Shown in pieces: positions 1 through 7,969 of a stretch of 64,000 nucleotides of DNA (positions within the stretch are counted from its first letter, which is position 1; the number at the start of each line of letters is the position of its first letter). Below the pieces are notes generated by a model, which was given only the letters and a program-made list of their open reading frames with translations, did no database searches and was not told the DNA's origin. The position numbers and the translations under genes were made by a program. The stretch is from positions 96,768-160,767 of the forward strand of contig NZ_LQXA01000030.1 of NCBI RefSeq assembly GCF_001618005.1. The letters are read 5' to 3'. Source of the stretch: Clavibacter tessellarius (GTDB lineage Bacteria; Actinomycetota; Actinomycetes; Actinomycetales; Microbacteriaceae).

Positions 1-1
1 C

Positions 2-622
2 CAGGTCGCCGGCGCGTGCCTACCGTCGAAGGCCGTGGGCGGGGACTTCTTCGACTGGTACCCCGTGAAGGAGGGCCTGGCGTTCACGCTCGGCGACGTC
101 ATGGGCAAGGGCATGGGCGCCGGGATCATCGCGGCCACCGCGCGCGCGGTCGTGCGCAGCGCGAAGAACGTGCCGGATCCGGTCGTCGCCATCGAGCGCA
201 CCGCCGACTGCTTCACCGCGGAGCTCGGCGAGACCTCGACGTTCGCCACGGTCTTCCACGCCCGCGTGCGCGCCGAGGACCACACCGTGCTCTACGCGGA
301 TGCGGGCCACGGGCTCACCGCGCTGGTCCGCGCGGACGGGTCGCACGAGCGCCTCGAGTCGGCCGACCTGCCGGTGGGCGTGCCCGGCGCCTCGGGCTGG
401 AGGTCGCACGCGCTGCGACTCGACCCCGGCGACCTCATCGTGACCTTCAGCGACGGCGTGCTCGACCTCTACGACGGCACCCTCGGCGCGGTCGACCGGG
501 TGGCCGAGCTGGCGCGCGAGTCGGCGTCCGCGGAGGAGCTCGTGGAGCGGATCACGGCGCTCGCCGCCGGCCAGGAGAACCCGGACGACGTGACCGTGCT
601 GGTCCTCCGCCGGGAGGCGTGA
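2..622 (+). CDS. SpoIIE-family PP2C protein phosphatase, 5' end cut by window
   Basis: Metal-dependent serine/threonine phosphatase of the SpoIIE/RsbU type, a family that usually acts in partner-switching or stress signalling. The frame is open from base 2 and reads GACLPSKAVGGDFFDWY, the usual start of the SpoIIE catalytic domain, so the window begins inside the gene and any N-terminal sensor domain is outside it. Metal-binding signatures visible are GDVMGKGMGAG, TFSDGVLDLYDG and NPDDVTVLVL near the C-terminus. A GTG at 35 is internal to the domain and is not a believable start. The next gene, 150 bases on, carries the same catalytic domain, so the two are paralogues side by side. The catalytic residues look intact. 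Substrate unknown. Confidence 0.9.
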   Translation, partial: QVAGACLPSKAVGGDFFDWYPVKEGLAFTLGDVMGKGMGAGIIAATARAVVRSAKNVPDPVVAIERTADCFTAELGETSTFATVFHARVRAEDHTVLYADAGHGLTALVRADGSHERLESADLPVGVPGASGWRSHALRLDPGDLIVTFSDGVLDLYDGTLGAVDRVAELARESASAEELVERITALAAGQENPDDVTVLVLRREA

Positions 623-770
623 GGCCCCCGGAGACGGGTCGTCCGGGCTCGGTCCACGCCCAGGACGCGCACGTACACTCGGCCCAGGCGCCCGGATCCG
701 GGGGGATCGTGCGCCGGTCGGGTCTCCCGTCCGGTGCGGCCGGCGCCGGGACACGCAGGGGGACGACGAC

Positions 771-2012
771 ATGACCATGCAGCAACCCGTCGCGCGCTCG
801 GTCGGCTCGCCTCCGTCCGGCCGGTCCACCGAGATGCCCGCGGCGCTCGGAGCCGAGGACGAGCTGGTGCGCCTGCGGGCCGTGCACGACCTGCGGCTCG
901 TCGGATCCGCGGCCGAGGAGCGCTTCGACCGCGTCACCCGCATCGCGCGCGAGATGTTCGACGTGCCCGTGGCCGAGATCAACCTGGTGGCCGACACCGA
1001 CCAGTTCACGAAGTCGCCGCAGCCGCACGGGGTCTCGCTGCTCTCCGACCGCACGCAGTCGTTCTGCGACGTGACCATCCGCTCGCCCGACCTCCTCGTC
1101 GTGCCGGACGCCACCCGGGACGCGCGCTTCGCCGAGCGCACCACGGTCACCGGGCCGCGGCACATCCGCTTCTACGCCGGGCGGCCGCTCCGCGCGGGCG
1201 GCCAGACCGTCGGCACGCTGTGCCTCGTCGACACCGAGCCGCGCGACCTCGACCCCGCGCAGGAGAAGCTGCTCGACGAGATGGGCGCGTGGGTGGAGCG
1301 CGAGCTCCGCGACAGCGCGGACGAGGAGGCGGCCGGGGAGATCCAGCGGCGGCTCCTGCCCGTCGACCGGCCGCTCTGGCCCGACTTCGAGCTGGCCGGG
1401 ATCAGCATCCCGTCGCGCGGCGTCGGCGGCGACTTCTACTCGTGGGGCGAGGACGCCGACGGCCTCCACGTGACCCTCGCCGACGTGATGGGCAAGGGCG
1501 CGGGCGCGGCGATCCTCGCCTCGGCCGTCCGCTCCGGCTTCCAGGCGCACCGGGGAGCCGACGTCGAGCGCACCGTGAGCGCCGTGCAGGCGCAGCTCCA
1601 GACCGACCTCGACGCGACCGAGACGTTCGCGACCTTCCTGCACTGCCGGGTCGATGGATCCACCGGCGCCTTCGCCTACGCCGACGGCGGCCACGGCCTC
1701 ACCCTGGTGCTCCGCGCGGACGGGTCGCACGAGACGCTGCCGGCCCTCGGGCTGCCGCTCGGCGTCGTGCCGGACGCCACCTGGACGACGGCCGCGGGCG
1801 AGCTCCGCCCGGGCGACCGCCTCCTCGCCTTCACCGACGGCGCCCTCGACCTCTTCGACGGCTCGCTCGACTCGGTCGTGCCGCTCGTGGAGCTCGTGCG
1901 GGACGCGGCCGACGCCGCGGAGACGGTGCAGCGCATCCACGACGCGGTGGCCGGCGTGCGCGTCGGCGACGACGTGACGGCGGTGTGCGTGCGGTACGCG
2001 GGCGGGGCCTGA
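771..2012 (+). CDS. GAF-domain SpoIIE-family PP2C phosphatase
   Basis: 413-residue cytoplasmic phosphatase with an N-terminal GAF-type sensor (about residues 45-190) and a SpoIIE/PP2C catalytic domain (about 205-410). The linker has the family motif EIQRRLLPVD (near 187). The catalytic part shows GVGGDFYSWGEDADG, DVMGKGAGAA (near 238), AFTDGALDLFDG (near 353) and GDDVTAVCV (near 399), so the acidic metal ligands are present. The start at 771 has an AGGGGGA ribosome site about nine bases upstream; the ATG at 777 would be less well spaced. GAF-PP2C proteins normally dephosphorylate anti-sigma antagonists in response to a small ligand or redox cue; which cue applies here cannot be read from the sequence. 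It is the second of two tandem PP2C genes. Confidence 0.93.
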   Translation: MTMQQPVARSVGSPPSGRSTEMPAALGAEDELVRLRAVHDLRLVGSAAEERFDRVTRIAREMFDVPVAEINLVADTDQFTKSPQPHGVSLLSDRTQSFCDVTIRSPDLLVVPDATRDARFAERTTVTGPRHIRFYAGRPLRAGGQTVGTLCLVDTEPRDLDPAQEKLLDEMGAWVERELRDSADEEAAGEIQRRLLPVDRPLWPDFELAGISIPSRGVGGDFYSWGEDADGLHVTLADVMGKGAGAAILASAVRSGFQAHRGADVERTVSAVQAQLQTDLDATETFATFLHCRVDGSTGAFAYADGGHGLTLVLRADGSHETLPALGLPLGVVPDATWTTAAGELRPGDRLLAFTDGALDLFDGSLDSVVPLVELVRDAADAAETVQRIHDAVAGVRVGDDVTAVCVRYAGGA

Positions 2013-2020
2013 GCCTCCGA

Positions 2021-2536
2021 CTACACCGCCGCAGGCTGCTCGGCCCGCGCGTACTCGGATCCCGAGCGCGTCCGCAGCACGAGGCCCGCGTCCACGAGGT
2101 GGCGGCGGAGCAGCGCGTGGTCGTCGGTGAGGCGGACCAGGCGCGCGGTGAGGGCCTTCTCGTCGAGGACCTCTTCCGGATCCAGCACCTGGGCGACGAC
2201 GTGCCGCAGCAGGTCGTCGAGGTCGGCCGGGGAGGCCGGCCACTGCGCGATGCGGCCGTCGCGGAGGAAGCGCTCGACGCCCTGGGCGGGCGGGGTCGCG
2301 GGCTGCTGGGCGAGGATCGCGCGGAAGACGGCGTCGGGCGCGGTCGCGGTGTCGTCCTCCGCGACCGCCACCAGCCCCGATCCGGTGAGCGCGCGTGCGG
2401 CCTTCGTGCGTCGGGCGGGGGAGAGGTGCGCGAGGGCGTCGCCGAGGGAGGAGCCGAGCACGACGCGCGCGTACGCGGCCCGCATCTCCGCGTCGGCGAG
2501 CACGGCGGCGATGCGGCGCGGGTCGATGTGGTCCAT
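2021..2536 (-). CDS. DUF2087 domain protein
   Basis: 171-residue protein convergent with the preceding phosphatase (8 bases apart). The N-terminal half resembles a small winged-helix region (RRIAAVLADAEMRAAY, then LSPARRTKAARALTGSGL). The C-terminal part fits DUF2087, with a GRIAQWPASPADLDDLLRHV segment and LRRHLVDAGLVLRT near the end, as in that family. DUF2087 proteins are often annotated as putative transcriptional regulators, but the role is not established. The frame stays open a further 78 codons upstream; the ATG at 2536 is chosen because the extra part is a low-complexity read across the neighbouring promoter and because GGATGGGGG lies just upstream of this ATG. Confidence 0.75.
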   Translation of the reverse strand: MDHIDPRRIAAVLADAEMRAAYARVVLGSSLGDALAHLSPARRTKAARALTGSGLVAVAEDDTATAPDAVFRAILAQQPATPPAQGVERFLRDGRIAQWPASPADLDDLLRHVVAQVLDPEEVLDEKALTARLVRLTDDHALLRRHLVDAGLVLRTRSGSEYARAEQPAAV

Positions 2537-2593
2537 GCCCCCATCCTGCCCGGCGCCTTCCGGCGCGCCGAGCGGGACGGATACGGTCGGGAC

Positions 2594-2734
2594 ATGCCCG
2601 TCCTCCGCCTCCTCGGCCGCGCCCTGTCGCGGATCCTCTACGTGCTCGGCAAGGGCCGCATGGCCGGTGACGGCCAGAACCCGGCGAACGGCGACCCGAT
2701 GGGGTTCGAGAAGCCGCAGCAGTACCGACCCTGA
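2594..2734 (+). CDS. Small hypothetical protein, 46 residues
   Basis: Short frame starting MPVLRLLGRALSRILYVLGK and ending GFEKPQQYRP. The first half is an amphipathic or hydrophobic helix with basic residues and the second half is hydrophilic. It is divergent from the DUF2087 gene (57 bases between starts) and is followed 15 bases later by a very strong hairpin terminator, which suggests a real transcript ending here. No clear Shine-Dalgarno is visible before the ATG. I do not recognise a family. Confidence 0.4.
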   Translation: MPVLRLLGRALSRILYVLGKGRMAGDGQNPANGDPMGFEKPQQYRP

Positions 2735-2749
2735 GTGCGGCCCACCACG

Positions 2750-2792
2750 CACGACGGCCCCCGTCCTCACCAGGAGGACGGGGGCCGTCGTG
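2750..2792. terminator. Bidirectional intrinsic-type hairpin
   Basis: Perfect 19-base inverted repeat (left arm 2750-2768, right arm 2774-2792) with a 5-base loop. It lies between the small plus-strand frame ending at 2734 and the minus-strand DUF2795 gene ending at 2808, so it can stop transcription from both sides. There is no T-tract, as is common in high-GC actinobacteria. Confidence 0.85.
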
Positions 2793-2807
2793 TCGTGCGG
2801 GAGCGGA

Positions 2808-2999
2808 TCAGCTCGCGTCGGAGACCGCCTGGTTGATCGCGGTCGGGGCGTCGTACTCCTTGTCGGCGATCTTCCGGAGCGCGTCGAGCGTGCCGGAGTC
2901 GGCGCCCGACTCCTCCGCCTTCTTCACGATCGCGTCCTTCGACGCCGGGTAGTCGAGGCCGCTGAGGTGCTTCTGGAGCTCGATGGGATTGATGGCCAT
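2808..2999 (-). CDS. DUF2795 domain protein
   Basis: 63-residue protein that is essentially one DUF2795 domain: LSGLDYPASKDAIVKKAEES followed by LDALRKIADKEYDAPTAINQ. Small DUF2795 proteins are common in actinobacteria and have no settled function. The ATG at 2999 is preceded by an AGAGGACA ribosome site. It sits 21 bases downstream of the GT2 gene and could be co-transcribed with the heptose operon or have its own promoter; the hairpin at 2750-2792 ends the unit. Confidence 0.8.
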   Translation of the reverse strand: MAINPIELQKHLSGLDYPASKDAIVKKAEESGADSGTLDALRKIADKEYDAPTAINQAVSDAS

Positions 3000-3020
3000 G
3001 GGGTGTCCTCTCGTCGGTGA

Positions 3021-4040
3021 TCAGGAGCGGTCGGCGCGGAGGTCCACGCCGCCCACGGATCGAGTCGACTCCTCCGGCGGCACGTCGCCTAGGTGCTCTT
3101 CCTGGGGATCCGACGGCTCCGGCGCATCCGGCGCATCCGGCCGCTCCGCCGCATCCGGCCGCTCCGCCGCCTCCGCCGCGAACAGCACGTCGAACGCGTC
3201 GACCTCACGCACGGGCAGCGTGGTCGGGGCCTCGAGGTGCACGGCACCGCTCGGGACGATGCCCGCGCCGCCGAAGCGCTCCATCACGCGCCACTGCGCC
3301 GCGACGTCCTCGCCGGAGTGCCGCTCGGGCAGCAGCTCCCAGAAGTCGAAGCCGCCCGTCTCCACCAGCGCGCGGCGCCGGTAGAGCACGCAGCCGCCGA
3401 CCCACGCGATCCGGTACGCGAGCCAGGTGTCGACCTCGAGGTCGAGGTCGGCGGCGATGTGGGCGAGGTTCGCGGCGTTGTGCAGCGGCCAGCGGTCGAA
3501 GCCCGGGGTGCCCCGGCGGATGCGCTCCGGCTCGACCCCGTCGCCCCACGGGGTGAAGGCGGCGGCCTCGTGCGCGCGGCGGTCGTCGAGGTAGCTGAGG
3601 CCCTGCACGGCGGCGCCGACGAAGCCGATGTCGAGCGCCTCGAGGGCGTCGTGCATCCGCCGCAGCATGCCGGGCTCCAGCCACACGTCGTCGTCGAGGA
3701 ACAGCACGGCGTCGGCCGTGGCGCGCGCGAGCAGCGACGCCCGGTGCTCGGCGATCCCGCGACGCGGCAGGTGCGCGACCACCTCGACCTCGCGGCCCTG
3801 CGCGCGGAGCACGCGGACCATGCCCTGCACGCTCGGCTCGACGGATGCGCGGGATCCGTCCGACTGGTCGCTCACGATCACGCGGAACGGCGGGTCGTCC
3901 TGCCCGGCGAGGCCCGAGAGCGTCACCGCGAGCTCGGCGGTGCGGCCCGCGGTGGGCACGAGCACGTCGATCGCGGGCGCGTCGGGCGCGCGGCCGGCGC
4001 CCCACTCGCCCGACCAGCGGCGGCTGCGGCCGGCGGTCAC
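3021..4040 (-). CDS. Family 2 glycosyltransferase
   Basis: 339-residue GT-A fold transferase. IDVLVPTAGRTAELAVTLSG (near residue 23) is the nucleotide-binding start of GT2 enzymes, and LFLDDDVWLEPG (DDD near 113) is the metal-binding DXD motif; no membrane segments are seen. The start is GTG at 4040, overlapping the TGA of the upstream heptose kinase gene in the 4-base overlap GTGA with GGGAG just before, so translation is probably coupled. The last 60 residues are a hydrophilic, Pro/Asp/Glu-rich tail containing an AAERPD repeat encoded by a DNA tandem repeat. Placement after an HldE-type gene suggests it builds a glycan related to the heptose product; acceptor and donor are unknown. Confidence 0.85.
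   Translation of the reverse strand: MTAGRSRRWSGEWGAGRAPDAPAIDVLVPTAGRTAELAVTLSGLAGQDDPPFRVIVSDQSDGSRASVEPSVQGMVRVLRAQGREVEVVAHLPRRGIAEHRASLLARATADAVLFLDDDVWLEPGMLRRMHDALEALDIGFVGAAVQGLSYLDDRRAHEAAAFTPWGDGVEPERIRRGTPGFDRWPLHNAANLAHIAADLDLEVDTWLAYRIAWVGGCVLYRRRALVETGGFDFWELLPERHSGEDVAAQWRVMERFGGAGIVPSGAVHLEAPTTLPVREVDAFDVLFAAEAAERPDAAERPDAPDAPEPSDPQEEHLGDVPPEESTRSVGGVDLRADRS
3133..3168. repeat. 18-bp tandem repeat, two copies
   Basis: Two identical 18-base units (3133-3150 and 3151-3168) in the 3' end of the GT2 gene, encoding a repeated AAERPD on the minus strand. The 18-base length keeps the frame, so copy number could vary without destroying the protein. Confidence 0.8.
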
Positions 4041-5623
4041 CGGGGAGCTCCCGGCGCGGGCTCCGGATCCGTCTCGGGGGCGGCTGCGGCGGCGTCGGGA
4101 CCGGCGGGCGGGGCGGCGGACGCGGACGTCGCCGTCCCCGCGCGCCGCGTGAACCCGGGGTCGGGAGCGGAGGCGCGGATCCGGTCCACCATCGAGCTCG
4201 TCGACTGCGACGGCACGTAGCCGAGGATCGACACCTCGCCGCCGTACCCGCGCACCACCGCGGTCTCGTCGAGCATCTCGGGCGTGTAGTCGCCGCCCTT
4301 CGCGTAGACGTCGGGCCGCACCGCCTCGAGCAGCGGGATGGGGGTGTCGGTGTCGAAGACGGTGATCACGTCGACGCAGGAGAGCTCGGCGAGCACGCCC
4401 GCGCGGTCCTCTGCGGTGTTCACCGGTCGGTCGGATCCCTTCAGCCGCCGCACGGAGTCGTCGCTGTTGAGCGCCACCACGAGCACGTCGCCGAGCCGCT
4501 TGGCCTGCCGGAGGTAGGTCGTGTGGCCGCGGTGCAGCACATCGAAGCAGCCGTTCGTGAAGACGATGCGGCGGCCCGCGGCGCGCTCGGCGGCCACGAG
4601 CTCGACGAGCTCCGCCTGCGACACGGTGCGCGAGCGCGTCTCGCCGAGGTGGTCGGCGAGGGTCGCGGCGGAGCACACGGACGTGCCGGGCAGGCGCACG
4701 ACGACGTCCGCCGCGGCCTGCGCGAAGTCGGCGCTGACCTGGAGCGGGAGGCCCACGGCGCGCGCGAGCGTGAGGGCGGCGACGAACGTGTCGCCCGCGC
4801 CGGACGCCTGCTTCTCCGGCACCGGATGCGCGCGCGTGCGGTACGGCTCGCCCGCGCCGAGCACCACGGTGCCGTCGCGGTCGAGCGTGACGACGGCGGT
4901 CGCGGATCCGGAGGCGGCGAGCACCGCGTCGGCGAGCCCCGCGATGACGGCGGCCCGGTCCTCGTCGCGCGCGAGCGGACGATCGATCAGGCGGCCGGTC
5001 TCGCCCGCGTTCGGCGTGATGAGGTCGGGGCGGAGCGGCGCCCACATGGCGGGATCGTGCGCATCGACCACGGTGAGGCCGGGGCGGCTCGACCGCGCGG
5101 CGAGCGACTCGAGCACCACGCCGTGCAGCGTGCCGGTGCCGTAGTCGGAGACGATCTCGGCGTCCGCGTCGGCGGTGGCCTCCAGCGCGGCGCGGGCGAG
5201 GGCGCGCGCGTCGTCGCGGTGCACGGATCCGCGGTGCACGTCGTCGACCCGCACGATCACCTGGTCGTCGCCCACGATGCGCGTCTTGGTGGTGGTGCGG
5301 AGGCGCGGCGAGTGCACGAGGCCGGACACGTCGACGCCCGCCGCCAGCAGCAGGTCGCGCACGCGGTCGCCCGCGGCGTCCTGGCCGACGAGGCCGACCA
5401 TCCGCACGGTGCCGCCGAGGCTCGCGAGGTTCACCGCGGTGTTCGCGGCGCCGCCGAGCGACTGGATCCGCTCGGTCACGTCCACGACGGGCGCCGGCGC
5501 CTCGCGGGTCATGCGGTCGCTGTGGCCGCGCCACCACTCGTCGAGGATCACGTCGCCGATGACCGTGACGGTGGGCCGGCGCTCCGCGAGCAGGCCGATG
5601 ATGCCGCGCAGCTCGCTGGTCAT
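4037..5623 (-). CDS. hldE: Bifunctional heptose-7-phosphate kinase / heptose-1-phosphate nucleotidyltransferase (HldE type)
   Basis: 528 residues with the two-domain order of HldE/RfaE: a PfkB/ribokinase domain (about 10-330) that phosphorylates D-glycero-D-manno-heptose 7-phosphate, and a cytidylyltransferase-like domain (about 350-485) that activates heptose 1-phosphate. Kinase marks are GAANTAVNLASLGGTVRMVG and GAGDTFVAALTLA (near 277, catalytic Asp). Transferase marks are TNGCFDVLHRGHTTYLRQAK (HxGH near 365), NSDDSVRRLKG and YAKGGDYTPEM. The gene overlaps both neighbours by four bases. A paralogue lies at 24610-25992 within a fuller heptose operon. The C-terminal 45 residues are an Ala/Pro-rich tail not needed for catalysis. 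Nucleotide specificity (ADP versus another nucleotide) cannot be read safely. Confidence 0.9.
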   Translation of the reverse strand: MTSELRGIIGLLAERRPTVTVIGDVILDEWWRGHSDRMTREAPAPVVDVTERIQSLGGAANTAVNLASLGGTVRMVGLVGQDAAGDRVRDLLLAAGVDVSGLVHSPRLRTTTKTRIVGDDQVIVRVDDVHRGSVHRDDARALARAALEATADADAEIVSDYGTGTLHGVVLESLAARSSRPGLTVVDAHDPAMWAPLRPDLITPNAGETGRLIDRPLARDEDRAAVIAGLADAVLAASGSATAVVTLDRDGTVVLGAGEPYRTRAHPVPEKQASGAGDTFVAALTLARAVGLPLQVSADFAQAAADVVVRLPGTSVCSAATLADHLGETRSRTVSQAELVELVAAERAAGRRIVFTNGCFDVLHRGHTTYLRQAKRLGDVLVVALNSDDSVRRLKGSDRPVNTAEDRAGVLAELSCVDVITVFDTDTPIPLLEAVRPDVYAKGGDYTPEMLDETAVVRGYGGEVSILGYVPSQSTSSMVDRIRASAPDPGFTRRAGTATSASAAPPAGPDAAAAAPETDPEPAPGAPR

Positions 5624-7110
5624 CGCGCGTCGCCCGCGTCGGTGCTGACCGAGCCGGAGGATGCCTCGGCCGGGGTGACGTCGCCCGCGTCGAGCACCGG
5701 CAGCCCGAGGTGAACGACCGTCGTGGTGCTCATCTCGTCGAGGAGCTCGGGGCCGTAGCCGAAGCCGGATCCGCTACGCCCGCGGGGCTGCGCGGCGCCG
5801 CCGGGTGCGCCGCCGAAGACGCCGTTGACCTTGATCGTGCCGACGGGCAGCTCGGCGGCCGCCCGCTGCGCGTGCTCCATCGATCCCGTGAGCACGCTCG
5901 CGGCGAGCCCGTACCGGTCGTCGGATGCGCGGGCGAGCGCCTCGTCGAAGTCCGCGACGACCTGCACGGCCGCGACGGGGCCGAACGTCTCGGCCGTCAT
6001 GACGGTCATGTCGGCGGTGCAGTCGACGAGCACGGTGGCGGGGTAGCGGGATCCGGGGCCGTCGGGCACGCGCCCGCCGACGAGCGCGCGGGCGCCCTCG
6101 GTGAGCGCCTCCGCGATCTGCTCGTGCACGGCGTCGCGCATGCGCTCGTCGACCAGCGGGCCGAGGTCGCCGGAGGAGTTCCAGCGCTCGGCCTCCGCGA
6201 CGAGCGCGGCGGTGAAGCGGTCGGCGATGGCGGCGTGCACGTAGATCCGCTCGACCGAGGTGCAGATCTGGCCGGCGTTGGCGAAGGACCCGAGGGCGGC
6301 CTGCGCGGCGGCCCACGCGGGGTCCACCCCGGCGTCGACGAGGAGCGGGTCGTTGCCGCCGTTCTCGCGGATCACGTGGGTGGGGGTGCCGGCGGCGCGG
6401 CGCGCGATGGCCTCGCCCGCGGCGGTGGATCCGACGTGCGCGACCACGCGCGTGTCCTCGTGCGCGACGAGCCGGTCGCCCACGTCGCCGCCGCCGACCA
6501 CGGACACGAGCACGCCCTCGGGCAGCGCCTCGGCGAGGATCCGCCCGAGCAGCTCGCCGGTGTGCGGGCAGCGCTCGCTCGGCTTGTGGACCACGGTGTT
6601 GCCCATCACGAGCGCCGCGCCGATGATGCCGGCCGCGACCGCGACGGGATCGTTCCACGGCGTGAGCGCGACCGTGACCCCGCGCGGCCGCGGCACCGAG
6701 AAGTCGACGTTCGGGAGCGTGCCGAGCAGGCTCTTCCCGCGGTGCACGGGCCCGAGCTCGGAGTACTGGAGCAGCGTGTCGACGCCCGCGCCGACGCCGC
6801 CGAGCGCGTCGCCGATGGGCTTTCCGGTCTCGCGCGCGTTGAGGGCGGCGAGCTCCTCCGCGTGCTCGGCGAGCGCGTGGGCGGCACGGCGCACGGCCTG
6901 TCCGCGCTGGGCGGGCGGCATCGCGGCCCAGGCGGCGGATGCGGCGACCGAGCGGCGCACCGCGGCGTCCACCTCCTCGGGGCTCGACGCGTCGATGTCG
7001 CCCACGGGCGAGCCGTCGCGCGGATCCGTGATCCGCAGCGTCCCGGGTCCGGCCTCGGGCTCCTCGGGGTCGATCAGGGCGTCCAGGTCGAGTGCGGTGT
7101 CCGTGGTCAC
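5620..7110 (-). CDS. NAD(P)-dependent aldehyde dehydrogenase
   Basis: 496-residue aldehyde dehydrogenase superfamily enzyme, oxidising an aldehyde to an acid. The catalytic cysteine is in NAGQICTSVERIY (near 283) and the general base glutamate in RENGGNDPLLV (near 249). The cofactor region has LTPWNDPVAVAAGIIGAALV and VHKPSERCPHTGE. Overall it resembles the succinate-semialdehyde dehydrogenase-like group, but the substrate is not certain. GTG at 7110 is the start because GAGGAGA precedes it by a normal spacing; the frame runs 65 codons further without a start of equal quality. It is first in a three-gene operon with 4-base overlaps to the HldE-type gene and the GT2 gene, an unusual partner for a sugar-activation enzyme. 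Confidence 0.88.
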   Translation of the reverse strand: MTTDTALDLDALIDPEEPEAGPGTLRITDPRDGSPVGDIDASSPEEVDAAVRRSVAASAAWAAMPPAQRGQAVRRAAHALAEHAEELAALNARETGKPIGDALGGVGAGVDTLLQYSELGPVHRGKSLLGTLPNVDFSVPRPRGVTVALTPWNDPVAVAAGIIGAALVMGNTVVHKPSERCPHTGELLGRILAEALPEGVLVSVVGGGDVGDRLVAHEDTRVVAHVGSTAAGEAIARRAAGTPTHVIRENGGNDPLLVDAGVDPAWAAAQAALGSFANAGQICTSVERIYVHAAIADRFTAALVAEAERWNSSGDLGPLVDERMRDAVHEQIAEALTEGARALVGGRVPDGPGSRYPATVLVDCTADMTVMTAETFGPVAAVQVVADFDEALARASDDRYGLAASVLTGSMEHAQRAAAELPVGTIKVNGVFGGAPGGAAQPRGRSGSGFGYGPELLDEMSTTTVVHLGLPVLDAGDVTPAEASSGSVSTDAGDAR

Positions 7111-7298
7111 AGGTCTCCTCGCGGGGTCGGCGGCCCGCGGATGCGCGGCCGGGGGCGCTCGCGCGCCACCCGGCCCGTACCCACTTCCCCGGTGTCCCAC
7201 ACGGGGCGTCGGCTCCTCCCCGAAGTCCGGATCCGCCCCTGGTCCCCGGATGCGCTGGTCGGCTACATTGGGCGCGCACCCGCCGACATGGTGCGTCC

Positions 7299-7592
7299 AT
7301 GACACCGCGATGGGCGCCCTCGTCCGAGAAGCACGGCGTTCCCCAGGACGACCAGGTCCACATGCTCCTCCATCCGAACTACGTCCAGCACCTGCGCAGC
7401 GAGGAACCTGATGGCGGACGCATCACGCTCTACATCGGCCACCCCCATGGTCAGACGGAGCGCGAGGTGGAGATCCTGGTGAGGACGTTCCCCGGAGCAC
7501 GGCGGGAGGCACTCGTCTTCCACGCCATGCCGCTGGGCCCGAAGTACCGCCGTTATCGAGAGGAGCACCCGGATGGCCGACATGACGGATGA
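7299..7592 (+). CDS. Small protein, putative toxin of a type II-like pair
   Basis: 97 residues. The core reads ITLYIGHPHGQTEREVEILV then EALVFHAMPLGPKYR. From memory this resembles a small uncharacterised actinobacterial family found directly before a CopG-like partner; the compact alpha/beta pattern and size fit a type II toxin. The 3' end overlaps the next gene by 20 bases, so the two are translationally coupled. The start at 7299 lacks a strong ribosome site, and the true start could be a little later. The toxin function is inferred from arrangement and partner, not from a recognised active site. Confidence 0.6.
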   Translation: MTPRWAPSSEKHGVPQDDQVHMLLHPNYVQHLRSEEPDGGRITLYIGHPHGQTEREVEILVRTFPGARREALVFHAMPLGPKYRRYREEHPDGRHDG

Positions 7593-7950
7593 GGAGTACG
7601 AAGCCCTCGCCACGCGACTCACGGATCCCGACCGCCCCGTCGAGGCCATGGGTCCGCCGCTGACGGGCGAGGCCGCGGCCGCCTACGGGCGCGCCTTCAT
7701 GCTCCGCGAGTACGGATCCATGGAGGCCATCGAGAAGGCGATCGAGGATGCCCGGCGGTACGACGCCGAGAAGCGCGCGACCGCGGACCCGGACCCGAGC
7801 CCCGCCTCCGAGTCGGTCGTCCGCGCCGTCATCTCCGCCGCCGACTCCGCGGCCTTCCGCGAGCTGGAGCGGCGCAGCGGGCTGGAGCAGGCGGAGCTCG
7901 TGCGCCGCGCGGTGCACGAGCTCCTCGTCGCCGAGAAGCTCGTCAGCTGA
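7573..7950 (+). CDS. Ribbon-helix-helix-like protein, putative antitoxin
   Basis: 125 residues. The N-terminal part has PLTGEAAAAYGRAFMLREYG, which I associate with small actinobacterial antitoxin-like proteins. The C-terminal part, AAFRELERRSGLEQAELVRR followed by AVHELLVAEKLV, looks like a CopG/MetJ ribbon-helix-helix DNA-binding unit. AGGAG lies eight bases before the ATG at 7573; the start overlaps the preceding gene by 20 bases. Such proteins normally bind the partner toxin and repress their own promoter. Here the presumed toxin gene comes first, the reverse of the commonest order. The pair is followed by the convergent GH35 gene only 19 bases away. Confidence 0.6.
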   Translation: MADMTDEEYEALATRLTDPDRPVEAMGPPLTGEAAAAYGRAFMLREYGSMEAIEKAIEDARRYDAEKRATADPDPSPASESVVRAVISAADSAAFRELERRSGLEQAELVRRAVHELLVAEKLVS

Positions 7951-7969
7951 GCGCTCCGGCCGCGCGCGG

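Noticed and set aside
552..2243. Long open frame antisense to the two PP2C phosphatase genes
   Set aside because: It is a read-through of the opposite strand of GC-rich coding DNA, with low-complexity Arg/Pro/Ala content and no ribosome site; the phosphatase frames explain the bases.
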